DNA from: DASSQJ01 sp963726295
GTDB taxonomy: Bacteria; Actinomycetota; Actinomycetes; Actinomycetales; Dermatophilaceae
Direction: 5' to 3'
Length of the DNA stretch: 64,000 nucleotides
Assembly (NCBI GenBank): GCA_963726295.1
Contig: CAVSBW010000002.1
Span: 310,001 to 374,000 of the forward strand
Numbering within the stretch: position 1 is the first letter of the stretch; each line of letters opens with the position of its first letter. The notes under the pieces are model-generated. The model was not told where the DNA came from. It did no database searches and saw nothing but the letters and a program-made list of their open reading frames with translations. Position numbers and translations under genes: made by a program. Positions 49,533 through 58,240 of this stretch are shown piece by piece.

Positions 49533-49545
49533 AAGGCGAAACACC

Positions 49546-50001
49546 ATGTCGCACAACCATTCTCTGCGTGCCCTCGCGGCCACCGGCCTGGCCCTCGGTG
49601 CCGTCGCCGTCGCGATGGCGCCGGCCTCGGCGGCCGGCGTCTCAGGGCCGGCGTTCTACGTCGACCACGTCCTCTACCGCACCGTCGCCACCCCGACGGA
49701 CCTCTCGGGCACCGGGGCCCCGGCCTCGACGTTCGACGCCATCTACAGCTTCGCCGACCAGCGCAGCGTCGCCGAGGCGGCACCGGGCGACCGCGGCTTC
49801 AACGGCGGCCGGTGGCAGGTGCACGCGGTCGAGGTCACCGACTACGACGCCGTCCTGGCCGTGGCCGACCTCAACGGCAACGGCGTGCTCGACGCGCTCG
49901 ACGAGGTCGAGGCGGCGCTCTCCTCCGGCCTGGCCACCGACACGGGCGTCGTCAAGGAGTTCGTCTGCACGGTGAACCCGCTGCCGCGGGGCGGCCGCTG
50001 A
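49546..50001 (+). CDS. Secreted protein with an EF-hand-like calcium loop
   Basis: 151 residues. Signal peptide SLRALAATGLALGAVAVAMAPASAA, cleaved near residue 31. Mature part holds DLNGNGVLDALDE, which matches the 12-residue EF-hand/dockerin loop (D-x-N-x-N-G-x-x-D-x-x-D/E), and a single Cys near the C-terminus. Family not recognised. ATG 49546 has AGGAAGG upstream. Confidence 0.72.
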   Translation: MSHNHSLRALAATGLALGAVAVAMAPASAAGVSGPAFYVDHVLYRTVATPTDLSGTGAPASTFDAIYSFADQRSVAEAAPGDRGFNGGRWQVHAVEVTDYDAVLAVADLNGNGVLDALDEVEAALSSGLATDTGVVKEFVCTVNPLPRGGR

Positions 50002-50009
50002 GCCCCTCA

Positions 50010-50015
50010 TAGACT
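50010..50015 (+). promoter_or_regulatory. -10 box of the uridine kinase-like gene
   Basis: TAGACT, 8 nt before the GTG at 50024. Confidence 0.5.
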
Positions 50016-50023
50016 GCCGGTCC

Positions 50024-50665
50024 GTGGGTGAGGAGACACGGGCCGGCACGGGCAGCGCGGACCCCTCCCACGGCAGGCGGCGCGTGGTCGTCCTGGCCGG
50101 ACCGAGCGGGGCCGGCAAGTCCCGGCTCGCGGAGCGCCTGCACAGGGCCCGCGGTTGGCCGGTGTTCCGGCTCGACGACTTCTACCGCGACGGCGACGAC
50201 CCGGCGGCCCCTCGCCACCCCGAGCTCGGCATGATCGACTGGGACCACCCCGACAGCTGGGACGCCGACCGCGCCGTGGCGGCCCTCGCCGAGCTCCTCG
50301 ACACCGGCCGCACCGAGCTGCCGGTGTACGACATCTCGACCAGCCGCGCCGCCGGCCACCACGAGGTGAGGGCCGGTCCCGACGACCTGGTCGTCGCCGA
50401 GGGGATCTTCGCCGCGGAGATCGTGGCCCGACTGGAGGACTCCGGGATGCTGCACAGCGCCTGGTGCGTCCACCACCGGCCGACGGTGACGTTCGCCCGC
50501 CGGCTGCTGCGCGACCTGCGCGAACGGCGGAAGCCGCCGGGGGTGCTCGTGCGCCGCGGCTGGGTGCTGATGCGCGACGAGCCGCGCATCGTGCAGCGGC
50601 AGACGGCGCTGGGTGCGGCACCCGCCCGCGCCAAGTCGGTGGAGCGGGCCCTCACCGGCCCCTGA
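50024..50665 (+). CDS. Uridine kinase-like P-loop kinase
   Basis: 213 residues. P-loop VVVLAGPSGAGKSRLAERLH, acidic RLDDFYRDGDDP as in uridine/cytidine kinases (substrate Asp), DWDHPDSWD and VVAEGIFAAEI. Uses ATP to phosphorylate uridine or a related nucleoside, in keeping with the salvage genes around it; phosphoribulokinase-like or pantothenate-kinase-like roles are less likely. Leaderless GTG start. Confidence 0.88.
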   Translation: MGEETRAGTGSADPSHGRRRVVVLAGPSGAGKSRLAERLHRARGWPVFRLDDFYRDGDDPAAPRHPELGMIDWDHPDSWDADRAVAALAELLDTGRTELPVYDISTSRAAGHHEVRAGPDDLVVAEGIFAAEIVARLEDSGMLHSAWCVHHRPTVTFARRLLRDLRERRKPPGVLVRRGWVLMRDEPRIVQRQTALGAAPARAKSVERALTGP

Positions 50666-50718
50666 CCCGGCGGTGGGCGGACCCTCCGGACCCTGCTCGG
50701 CGGCCGATGCGCCTCGGT

Positions 50719-50724
50719 TAGGGT
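50719..50724 (+). promoter_or_regulatory. -10 box of the membrane/MoxR/DUF58 operon
   Basis: TAGGGT, 6 nt before a GTG at 50731 that opens a short ORF ahead of the first large gene. Confidence 0.55.
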
Positions 50725-50730
50725 GTCGCC

Positions 50731-50757
50731 GTGGCTGCAACGGGGGTCTGGGCGTGA
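50731..50757 (+). CDS. Leaderless upstream ORF, 8 residues
   Basis: GTG-initiated mini-ORF, protein MAATGVWA if read with initiator Met. Its stop overlaps the GTG of the membrane protein gene (GTGA at 50754-50757), and it begins 6 nt after the -10 box. Same design as at 35333-35383. Confidence 0.35.
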   Translation: MAATGVWA

Positions 50758-52031
50758 GCGACCAGTCGTGGACGGCACCGGGGTCCGGCTCACAGGAGCC
50801 CGACCCCGGCCCCGTGCCGCCCTCCTCCGCCCCCTCCGGTGGCTCCCCGCCGCCGCCGGGCGGCTACCCCCCGCCTCCCGGCGGCTTTCCAGGGGCTGCC
50901 GGCGGCTACCCGCCGCCGCCCCAGCAGGCCCGGCCCGGGCCGGGTGCGCCGCCGCCCGGGTACCCGCATCCACCGGGCCCGGCCGCCCCTCCCGGCCCCC
51001 GGGGCGCGTGGCACAGCGTCGAGTTCCGGCCCGGCATCATCCCGCTCCGGCCGCTCGGGCTCGCTGACCTCTACGGCGCGGTCATCAAGGCCGTCCGGGG
51101 CAACCCGGCCGCCACCATCGGCCTGGCAACCCTCACGACCTTCGCCTTCCTCCTGCCGACCACCGCGCTCGGCACCTGGCTGGCCACGCTGGGCAGCACC
51201 CCGCTCGACGCCGGTGTGTCGAGCACCGCCTCGGAGACCTTCGGCGCGGGGTTCGGTCTCGGGATCCTCGGGCTCTACCTCCCCGCGATCGGCCAACTGC
51301 TGTCGGGCATCCTCCTTGCGGGCTTCCTCGCCCAGGTCGTGGGACAGGCCGTGCTGGGCCGCAAGGTCAGCCTGGGCGAGACGTGGACGGCCACCCGCGG
51401 GCGCATCCTCCCGATGCTTGGGGCGGTGCTCACCACCGTCGCCGTCAGCCTCCTCGGCGTGGTGCTCCTCCTCGCCGGCCCGGTAGCCCTCCTCGTCTAC
51501 GGGGCGTCCAGCAACGACGGCGCCGTGATCGCCACGGCGATCGTCCTGCTGCTCCTGGCCCTCGTCGCGGTGATCGCCCTGAGCCTCTACCTCGGCACCA
51601 AGTGGGCCTTCGCCACCCCCGCGATCGTGCTCGAGCGCCTCGGCGCCATCTCCGGGCTGCGCCGGTCGTGGCGCCTCGTCGAGGCCCCGACCAGGGGCGG
51701 CTTCTGGCGGATCCTCGGCATCCGGCTCCTCACCGCCCTCATCGTCTCGGTCGCCGCGTCGGTCATCGCCTTCCCGATCACGTTGGTCGTCGGCGTCATC
51801 ATCGGCAGCGTCGCCGGCGACGGCGGCACCACCGGTGACCTGTTCGCCACCCAGGCGCTCGCGTCCGGCATCGCGGGCCTGGTCACGGGGGCCCTGACCA
51901 CCCCGTTCACCGCCGGCATCGACGCGCTCCTCTACGTCGACCAGCGCATCCGCCGCGAGGGCCTCGACGTGCAGCTCGTCCAGACCGCCCAGGGTGCGGC
52001 GCCCCCGCCGTGGCCCCTGGCGCGGCCGTGA
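50754..52031 (+). CDS. Proline-rich multi-pass membrane protein (GDPD membrane-domain-like)
   Basis: 425 residues. Residues 1-85 are a Pro/Gly-rich cytoplasmic segment with GGYPPPPGGFPG-like repeats; then about six helices with a polar loop pattern (ADLYGAVIKAVRGNPAATIGLA) resembling the membrane domain seen next to DUF4129 genes and labelled glycerophosphoryl diester phosphodiesterase membrane domain. No catalytic GDPD domain. First large gene of the operon; its stop overlaps the DUF4129 start (TGATG). Confidence 0.82.
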   Translation: MSDQSWTAPGSGSQEPDPGPVPPSSAPSGGSPPPPGGYPPPPGGFPGAAGGYPPPPQQARPGPGAPPPGYPHPPGPAAPPGPRGAWHSVEFRPGIIPLRPLGLADLYGAVIKAVRGNPAATIGLATLTTFAFLLPTTALGTWLATLGSTPLDAGVSSTASETFGAGFGLGILGLYLPAIGQLLSGILLAGFLAQVVGQAVLGRKVSLGETWTATRGRILPMLGAVLTTVAVSLLGVVLLLAGPVALLVYGASSNDGAVIATAIVLLLLALVAVIALSLYLGTKWAFATPAIVLERLGAISGLRRSWRLVEAPTRGGFWRILGIRLLTALIVSVAASVIAFPITLVVGVIIGSVAGDGGTTGDLFATQALASGIAGLVTGALTTPFTAGIDALLYVDQRIRREGLDVQLVQTAQGAAPPPWPLARP

Positions 52032-52663
52032 TGCTGCCGCAGGACGCGCCGCTGGACCCGTCGTCCGACGAGGCGCGCCGCTGGCTCCTGGAGGAGCTGT
52101 CCAAGGGGCAGTACAACCCGCAGCCCGGACTCGTCGAGCGCTTCCTCGAGTGGCTCGGCAACCTGCTCTCGGCGTCGCCCACCGGCGGGGTCCCCTCCGT
52201 CCTGGTGCCCGTGGTCGTCGTCCTGCTGGTGGCCGTGCTCGTGCTCGTCCTCGTCACCGTGATGCGCCGTGAGGTGCGACCCGCGGGCCCGGCCGTCGGA
52301 CACGTCCTCGACGTGCCCGACGTCGACGCCGCCACCCTCCGCCGGCGGGCGCTGGAGGCCCGCGCCCGGGAGGACTGGGACGCCGCGGTGCTCGACGGGG
52401 TCCGCACCCTGGCCCGCGCGAGCGTGGAACGGGTCGTGCTCGACGATGCCCCCGGGCGCACCGCACACGAGGTGGCGTTGGCCCTCGCCACGCCGTTCCC
52501 TGACGAGGCGGCCGCCCTGCTCCGTGCCGCCGACGCCTTCGACGCGGTCCGCTACGGCGGCCGCCGGGCCACGGCCGAGCAGGCCGGCGAGGTGCTCGGC
52601 CTCGACGAGCGCCTCACCCGGACCCGACCGGCCACCCGCGCGGCAGTGGAGACCACCTCGTGA
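52031..52663 (+). CDS. DUF4129 domain membrane protein
   Basis: 210 residues. One helix (about 58-82) with a short outside N-terminal part (EELSKGQYNPQPGLVERFLEWL) and the cytoplasmic DUF4129 domain (about 95-190) with EDWDAAVLDGVRTLARASVERVVLDDAPGRTAHEVA. DUF4129 often pairs with MoxR/DUF58 systems. ATG 52031; GTG 52028 possible. Overlaps the DUF4350 gene by GTGA. Confidence 0.87.
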   Translation: MLPQDAPLDPSSDEARRWLLEELSKGQYNPQPGLVERFLEWLGNLLSASPTGGVPSVLVPVVVVLLVAVLVLVLVTVMRREVRPAGPAVGHVLDVPDVDAATLRRRALEARAREDWDAAVLDGVRTLARASVERVVLDDAPGRTAHEVALALATPFPDEAAALLRAADAFDAVRYGGRRATAEQAGEVLGLDERLTRTRPATRAAVETTS

Positions 52664-53937
52664 GCGCCCCCGCGCGCACCCGGATGCCGGGGTTCCCGGC
52701 GAACCAGACCGGGCCGGGTGACGACGGCCCCACGCCCCCGGCGCATGCCGACACCGAGGCCCCGGCTCGCCCGACGTGGCGCCGTGTCCTCACCGTGCTC
52801 GGATGGACCGTCGCCGTCACCCTCGGCGGGCTCCTCGTCGCCCTCGTCGCCGGGCGGCCGGCACCGGGCGACTACCTCCACCCCGACGGCACCGGTCCCG
52901 GGGGCACCCGGGCGCTCGTGGAGGTCCTGCGGGGCCACGGCATCGACGTGCAGGTCGTCGGCACCGCCGACGAGGCCGGCCGGCTGGGACGCCCCGGCAC
53001 CACCGTCGTCGTCGGCAACACCGACCTGTTGTCGAGCACCTCGGCGAACCGCGTGCTCGAGGACACCCATGGTGCCGACCGGGTGGTGCTGCTCGACGGC
53101 GCGCCCGCGGTCCTCGACGGGCTCGGGCTGGGCCTGCGAGCCGAGCGCGCCACCACCGACCCGGACCCCGGATGCACGGCCCCGTGGGCGGACGACGGCG
53201 ACCGCCTCACGCGCGCCTCGTGGTCGATCGTCGCCGACGGCGGGCCGCTGCCGGACACCGCCACCACGTGCTTCGCGTTCCCCGTGCTCGACGAGTCGGC
53301 CGGGAACACCGCGCCCGGCGGCCACGCGGTCGTCGAGCTCCCCCGCACGCCCGCGCACGCCCCGGTCACGGTCCTCGGCGCGCCCGACGCGGCCACGAAC
53401 CGGTTCATCACGGAGGCCGACGACGCCGGGCTGCTCGTGCGGCTGTTGGGCGGCTCCCCGCGGCTGGTCTGGTTCGTCCCCAGCGCGGCCGACCTCGCCG
53501 CCAACCCGGGCCCCGAGCAGCGGTCGGTGTGGCCGTCCTGGCTGGTGTCGGTGCTGGTGCTCCTGGGCGTGGCCCTCGTCGTCTTCGCCGTGGCGCGCGG
53601 TCGCCGGCTCGGGCGCCTCGTCCCCGAGCCGCTCCCCGTCGTCGTCCGCGCCGCGGAGACCACCGAGAGCCGAGCCGAGCTCTACCGCGCCGCCCAGGAC
53701 CGCCCCCGGGCCGCCGTCGTCCTGCGCCGGGCCACCGCCACCCGGCTGGCCACCCGCCTCGGCCTGCCCGCCGGCGCACCGCCGGTGGTCCTCGTCCCGG
53801 CGGTCGCCGCCGCCACCGGGCTGGCGGCCGCCGAGGTCGAGGCGCTTCTCGTGGGCCCCGTGCCCACCGACGACACCGGACTCGTCGCGCTTGCCCGCCA
53901 GCTCGCCCACCTCGAGGAGAAGGCCCGGAGGACATGA
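52660..53937 (+). CDS. DUF4350 domain membrane protein
   Basis: 425 residues. Two helices (about 42-64 and 298-317). The outside region between them is a DUF4350 domain with GGTRALVEVLRGHGIDVQVV and a glutamine-amidotransferase-like fold; lacks obvious catalytic residues. C-terminal cytoplasmic part is helical. Equivalent position to Rv3691 of M. tuberculosis. GTG 52660 and ATGA overlap with moxR show translational coupling. Confidence 0.86.
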   Translation: MSAPARTRMPGFPANQTGPGDDGPTPPAHADTEAPARPTWRRVLTVLGWTVAVTLGGLLVALVAGRPAPGDYLHPDGTGPGGTRALVEVLRGHGIDVQVVGTADEAGRLGRPGTTVVVGNTDLLSSTSANRVLEDTHGADRVVLLDGAPAVLDGLGLGLRAERATTDPDPGCTAPWADDGDRLTRASWSIVADGGPLPDTATTCFAFPVLDESAGNTAPGGHAVVELPRTPAHAPVTVLGAPDAATNRFITEADDAGLLVRLLGGSPRLVWFVPSAADLAANPGPEQRSVWPSWLVSVLVLLGVALVVFAVARGRRLGRLVPEPLPVVVRAAETTESRAELYRAAQDRPRAAVVLRRATATRLATRLGLPAGAPPVVLVPAVAAATGLAAAEVEALLVGPVPTDDTGLVALARQLAHLEEKARRT

Positions 53938-54926
53938 CCGAGAACACCGAGAACCCCACCACCTTGAGCGCCCCGTCGGGTGACCCCCGCGCCGCGCTCG
54001 TTCGCGTCCGCGACGAGGTCGCCAAGGCCGTCGTCGGGCAGGACGCCGCCGTCGCCGGCCTGCTTGTCGCCCTGCTCTGCCGTGGCCACATCCTCCTCGA
54101 GGGCGTGCCGGGCGTGGCGAAGACGCTGCTGGTGCGCTCACTCGCGGCAGCCCTCGACGTCGACACCAAGCGGGTCCAGTTCACCCCCGACCTGATGCCC
54201 GGTGACCTCACCGGCTCCCTGGTGTTCGACACCGCGCGCAGCGAGTTCGCCTTCCGGGAGGGTCCGGTGTTCACGAACCTGCTGCTCGCGGACGAGATCA
54301 ACCGGACACCCCCGAAGACCCAGTCCGCCCTGCTGGAGGCCATGGAGGAGCGGCAGGTGTCGGTCGACGGCACCGCCCACGGCCTCCCCGTTCCGTTCCT
54401 CGTGGCCGCCACCCAGAACCCGGTGGAGTACGAGGGCACCTACCCCCTGCCCGAGGCCCAGCTCGACCGCTTCCTGCTCAAGGTCGTCCTCGACGTGCCG
54501 GGGCGCGCCGACGAGGTCTCCGTGCTGCGCCGCCATGCCGAGGGCTTCGACCCGCGCGACCTCGCCGCGGCCGGCATCCGCGCCGTCGCAGGGGCTTCCG
54601 ACGTCGCGGAGGGGTCCGCGGCGGTGGCCCGGGTCGAGGTCTCGCCCGAGGTCATCGGCTACGTCGTCGACATCGCCCGTGCCACCCGGACCTCACCGTC
54701 CCTGGCCCTGGGAGTGTCCCCCCGCGGAGCCACCGCTCTGCTCGCGACCAGCCGGGCGTGGGCGTGGCTCAGCGGCCGCACCTACGTGACGCCGGACGAC
54801 GTCAAGGCCCTCGCCGTCGCGACCCTGGCCCACCGCCTCATGCTGCGGCCCGAGGCCGAGCTCGAGGGAACGTCGGTCATCTCCGTGCTGCACAGCGTGC
54901 TCGCGTCGGTTCCCGTGCCCCGCTGA
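53934..54926 (+). CDS. MoxR family AAA+ ATPase
   Basis: 330 residues. Walker A GVPGVAKT, Walker B LLLADEINR, sensor 1 AATQNP with PVEYEGTYPLPEAQLDRF, and a C-terminal lid. MoxR ATPases act as chaperones that activate partner enzymes, often with a DUF58 or VWA protein; here the DUF58 gene overlaps its stop (TGATG). Start ATG at 53934 inside a longer open frame. Confidence 0.94.
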   Translation: MTENTENPTTLSAPSGDPRAALVRVRDEVAKAVVGQDAAVAGLLVALLCRGHILLEGVPGVAKTLLVRSLAAALDVDTKRVQFTPDLMPGDLTGSLVFDTARSEFAFREGPVFTNLLLADEINRTPPKTQSALLEAMEERQVSVDGTAHGLPVPFLVAATQNPVEYEGTYPLPEAQLDRFLLKVVLDVPGRADEVSVLRRHAEGFDPRDLAAAGIRAVAGASDVAEGSAAVARVEVSPEVIGYVVDIARATRTSPSLALGVSPRGATALLATSRAWAWLSGRTYVTPDDVKALAVATLAHRLMLRPEAELEGTSVISVLHSVLASVPVPR

Positions 54927-56215
54927 TGGCCCTGACGACGCGCGCCGCGGCGCTCGTGCTGCTCGGCATCCTCCCGGTCGTGATCTGGCCGGATGCCGGG
55001 CTGGCGATGCCGTGGCTCGTGCTCGTCCTCCTTCTCGTCGTCGTCGACATCGCCCTAGCCGCCTCACCCGCCTCGATGGTGGTGACGCGGGAGGGCGCCG
55101 ACCAAGTGCGCCTCGGGGAGTCCGGGCGGACCTCGCTCGTCGTCGAGAACGTCGGCCGTCGCACGGCCCGCGGGGTGCTGCGCGACGCCTGGCCGCCCTC
55201 CGCCGGTGGCTCCCCGCGGCGCCAGCCGGTCTCTGTGCCCGCCGGCGAGCGCCGGAGGTTCACGACGACGCTGACGCCGACGCGGCGGGGCGACCGACAC
55301 GCCGACCGGGTGACGATGCGACTGCTGGGGCCGATGCGGCTGGCAGGCCGCCAGCGTTCCGTCGAGGTGCCCGGGCGGCTCCGGGTGCTCCATCCGTTCC
55401 CCTCCCGCAAGCACCTCCCGAGCCGGCTGGCCGTGCTGCGCGAGCTGGACGGCAGGGCGGCGGTGCGCACCCGCGGCCAGGGCACGGAGTTCGACAGCCT
55501 GCGTGACTACGTCGAGGGCGACGACGTGCGCTCCATCGACTGGCGGGCCACCGCCCGGCGGCGCCACCTGGTCGTCCGCACGTGGCAGCCCGAGCAGCAC
55601 CGCCGCATCGTCATCGTCGTCGACACCGGGCGGACCAGTGCCGGCCGTGTGGGGGACGGCCCACGGCTCGACGCCGCGGTGGACGCGGCCCTGCTCCTCA
55701 CCGCGCTGGCCGGTCACGCCCGCGACCGGGTGCAGGTGGTGGCCGGCGACCGGCGGGTGCACGCGCGGGTGACCGGCTCCGACCGGGCCCGCCTGCTCCA
55801 CGACGTCATCAGCACGCTGGCCCCGGTCGACGCGCACCTCGTCGAGGCCGACTGGGGGGTGCTGGCCGCCGAGGTCGCCCGCTCGACCCACCGCTCGCTC
55901 GTCGTGCTGCTCACGCCGCTCGAGCCTGCCGCGGTCGAGGAGGGGCTGCTGCCGGTGCTCCCGGCGCTGGTCGCGCACCACCGGGTGGTCGTGGCGTCGG
56001 TGTCGGACCCCGCACTCGACGCGATGCGCACCGACCGGGACGGTTCTCGGGCGGTGTGGGGCGCGGCGGCGGCCGAGCGGACCACCGGGAGCCGGGCCGC
56101 GACGGCCGACGCCCTCCGGCGCCTGGGGGTCGACGTCCTCGACGCCCCGCCGGACCAGCTGCCGGTGCGCCTCGCCGACCACTACCTCGCGCTCAAGCGC
56201 CAGGGCCTCCTCTAG
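54926..56215 (+). CDS. DUF58 domain protein (VWA-like partner of MoxR)
   Basis: 429 residues. Two N-terminal membrane helices (about 6-24 and 27-46), an Ig-like segment, then DUF58 core GTEFDSLRDYVEGDDVRSIDWRATARRRHLVVR, followed by a VWA-like fold with VDTGRTSAG instead of a full MIDAS DxSxS. Believed to work with the MoxR ATPase at the membrane. Last gene of the operon; followed by palindrome copy 3. Confidence 0.9.
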   Translation: MALTTRAAALVLLGILPVVIWPDAGLAMPWLVLVLLLVVVDIALAASPASMVVTREGADQVRLGESGRTSLVVENVGRRTARGVLRDAWPPSAGGSPRRQPVSVPAGERRRFTTTLTPTRRGDRHADRVTMRLLGPMRLAGRQRSVEVPGRLRVLHPFPSRKHLPSRLAVLRELDGRAAVRTRGQGTEFDSLRDYVEGDDVRSIDWRATARRRHLVVRTWQPEQHRRIVIVVDTGRTSAGRVGDGPRLDAAVDAALLLTALAGHARDRVQVVAGDRRVHARVTGSDRARLLHDVISTLAPVDAHLVEADWGVLAAEVARSTHRSLVVLLTPLEPAAVEEGLLPVLPALVAHHRVVVASVSDPALDAMRTDRDGSRAVWGAAAAERTTGSRAATADALRRLGVDVLDAPPDQLPVRLADHYLALKRQGLL

Positions 56216-56226
56216 CCCCCCTCTCC

Positions 56227-56301
56227 CGCGGAGTCAGGAGGACTTCGTCGAGTCAGGGCGCAGTGGGGTCCGGAGTCGGCGGGATCCTCCTGACTCCGCA
56301 G
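56227..56301. repeat. 75-bp palindromic element, copy 3
   Basis: Arms CGCGGAGTCAGGAGGA and TCCTCCTGACTCCGCA with one mismatch at the outer edge. Between the convergent DUF58 and SpoIIM-like genes, 35 bp from the latter's stop, with a G-rich right flank as in the other copies. Confidence 0.85.
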
Positions 56302-56336
56302 AGCGGGGCGCGTCGGAGGGGGCGGGTGGAAGGGGG

Positions 56337-57332
56337 TCAGCCGGCGACCGGGACGGCGTCGCCGACGTCGCGCGTCTCGACGTCGCCGGTGGCGCCGCGC
56401 CGGTAGGCCGCCCGGCCCACGACGAAGACGTAGAGCAGGAAGAGCGTCTCGGCGACGACGCCGATGACGATGCGCGCCCACGTGGGCAGCCCGGACGGGG
56501 TGACGAAGCCCTCGATCACGCCGCTCACGAACAGGACGGCGACCAGGCCCAGGGCGGTGCCGAACGCCGTGCGCCCCTCGCGGGCCAGCGACTGCAGCCG
56601 GGGCTCCGGGCCCGGACTCACCCACGCCCAGCAGACCCGGAGCCCGGCGGCGCCGGCCACGAAGATGGCGGTCAGCTCGAGCAGGCCGTGGGGCAGGATC
56701 AGCCCGAAGAACAGCGCGGTGCGCCCGTGGTACGCCATGAGCGCACCGGCGACGCCGACGTTGACGACGTTCATCGCGAGGATGATGAGCACGGGCAGGC
56801 CGAGGACGCCGAGGGCGATCACCTGTGCGGAGACCCAGGCGTTGTTGGTCCACACCAGTCCGGTGAAGTCGAGGTGGGTGTACTCGGAGTAGTACTGCTC
56901 GAAGTCGGTGCCGACGAAGGAGTCGATCTCCTCCTGCGACATCACCGCCGTCCAGACCTCCGGGTGGGTGTAGGCCCACGCGCCCACCGCGACGGCGATG
57001 ACGACGTTCACCAGCGCCGTCGCCACCCACCACCGCCGCAACCGGTACAGCCCGGCGGGAAAGGTCGTCGTGAAGAACCGGAGGAGGGCGAGCCAGCTGG
57101 TCGTGCGCGTGCCCGCGGTGCTGAGCCGCGCGCGGGCCAGCAACGAGGAGAGGTGGGCCACCAGGGAGGGGTCGGGGCTGGCCGACCGCACGACCGACAG
57201 GTGGGTGGACACCCGCTGGTACAGGTCGAGGAGCTCGTCGGCCTCGGCGCCGCTGAGCCGGCGCCGGCCCACGAGCTGCTCGAGCCGGGCCCACTGGGCG
57301 TGGTGCGCGGCGACGTAGGCGTCGAGGTCCAC
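56337..57332 (-). CDS. SpoIIM-like (stage II sporulation protein M) membrane protein
   Basis: 331 residues. An N-terminal cytoplasmic helical part (about 1-95), then five to six helices with the pattern of the SpoIIM family (SEYTHLDFTGLVWTNNAWVSAQVIALGVLGLPVLIILAMNVVNVG; LILPHGLLELTAIFVAGAAGLRV). No sporulation is implied; it is a standard neighbour of DUF58/RDD genes (Rv3694c). GTG 57332 is chosen over ATG 57365 because TACGCT lies 6 nt upstream of it. Confidence 0.9.
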   Translation of the reverse strand: MDLDAYVAAHHAQWARLEQLVGRRRLSGAEADELLDLYQRVSTHLSVVRSASPDPSLVAHLSSLLARARLSTAGTRTTSWLALLRFFTTTFPAGLYRLRRWWVATALVNVVIAVAVGAWAYTHPEVWTAVMSQEEIDSFVGTDFEQYYSEYTHLDFTGLVWTNNAWVSAQVIALGVLGLPVLIILAMNVVNVGVAGALMAYHGRTALFFGLILPHGLLELTAIFVAGAAGLRVCWAWVSPGPEPRLQSLAREGRTAFGTALGLVAVLFVSGVIEGFVTPSGLPTWARIVIGVVAETLFLLYVFVVGRAAYRRGATGDVETRDVGDAVPVAG

Positions 57333-57338
57333 GGCGTC

Positions 57339-57344
57339 AGCGTA
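57339..57344 (-). promoter_or_regulatory. -10 box of the SpoIIM-like gene
   Basis: TACGCT on the minus strand, 6 nt before the GTG at 57332; decides the start codon. Confidence 0.5.
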
Positions 57345-57372
57345 GGCGACCGTGCGCGGCGCCACGGACGGT

Positions 57373-57378
57373 TAGCCT
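57373..57378 (+). promoter_or_regulatory. -10 box of the RDD gene
   Basis: TAGCCT, 6 nt before the GTG at 57385. Confidence 0.55.
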
Positions 57379-57384
57379 GTCCCC

Positions 57385-58215
57385 GTGGACAGCACCGGGG
57401 GCTACCGCGCGTACGCGAGCGAGGACGTCGTCACCGGCGAGGGTGTGGCCGTCGAGCTGCCCGTCGCCACGACGATGGTGCGCGCGGGCAGCATCCTCAT
57501 CGACATCGCCCTCTCGGTGGTGCTGCTCATCGGCGTCACGTTCGGCGTCGGCCTCCTCACGGCGGAGGCGTCCGCAGCCGTCGGGCAGGCCTTCAGCCTC
57601 ATGGGGGTCGTGCTCGTGCTCGTGGCGCTGCCGGCCGCGCTCGAGACCTTCACGCGCGGTCGCACGGTCGGCAAGTTCGCCCTCGGGCTGCGCGTGGTGC
57701 GCGACGACGGCGGACCCATCACCTCGCGCCACGCCATCACGCGCGCGATGGTGGGGTTCGTCGAGATCTGGATGTTCCTCGGGGTCCCGGCTCTCATCGC
57801 CTCCGTCCTCAACCCGCGCAGCAAGCGGCTCGGCGACATGGCGGCCGGCACCTACGTCGTCACCCAGCGCTCGAGGATGCGGCTGCTCTCACCCCCCGAG
57901 ATGCCTCAGCCGCTGGCCGCGTGGGCCACCTCCGCCGACGTCGCGGCGCTGCCTCCGGGCCTCACCGTGGCCGTGCGCCAGTTCCTCGCCCGGGCCGGCA
58001 CGCTCACGCCCGCCTCCCGTGCCACGCTGGGGAACGAGCTGCTGGCCCACGTCATGCGCCACGTCGCGCCCCCGCCGCCGCCGGGCTTTCACGGCGAGTA
58101 CGTGCTCGCGGCGGTCATCGCCGAGCGGCGACGCCGCGACACCCAGCGGCTGGCCCGCGACCAGCGGCTGCGCGAGCGCGTCGTGGCGCCGGACCCCCTG
58201 CTCCCCCAACGCTGA
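57385..58215 (+). CDS. RDD family membrane protein
   Basis: 276 residues. The RDD domain (about 20-165) has three helices with the signatures RAGSILIDIALSVVLLIG, FTRGRTVGKFALGLRVVRDDGGPIT and NPRSKRLGDMAAGTYVV. The C-terminal ~110 residues are soluble and helical. Function unknown; divergent from the SpoIIM-like gene, as in Rv3694c/Rv3695. Confidence 0.91.
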   Translation: MDSTGGYRAYASEDVVTGEGVAVELPVATTMVRAGSILIDIALSVVLLIGVTFGVGLLTAEASAAVGQAFSLMGVVLVLVALPAALETFTRGRTVGKFALGLRVVRDDGGPITSRHAITRAMVGFVEIWMFLGVPALIASVLNPRSKRLGDMAAGTYVVTQRSRMRLLSPPEMPQPLAAWATSADVAALPPGLTVAVRQFLARAGTLTPASRATLGNELLAHVMRHVAPPPPPGFHGEYVLAAVIAERRRRDTQRLARDQRLRERVVAPDPLLPQR

Positions 58216-58240
58216 CCCCGGGCCCCCCAGCGCCGGGGGC

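Noticed and set aside
56337..57332. Evidence for sporulation
   Set aside because: SpoIIM-like proteins are widespread in non-sporulating actinobacteria next to DUF58 and RDD genes.
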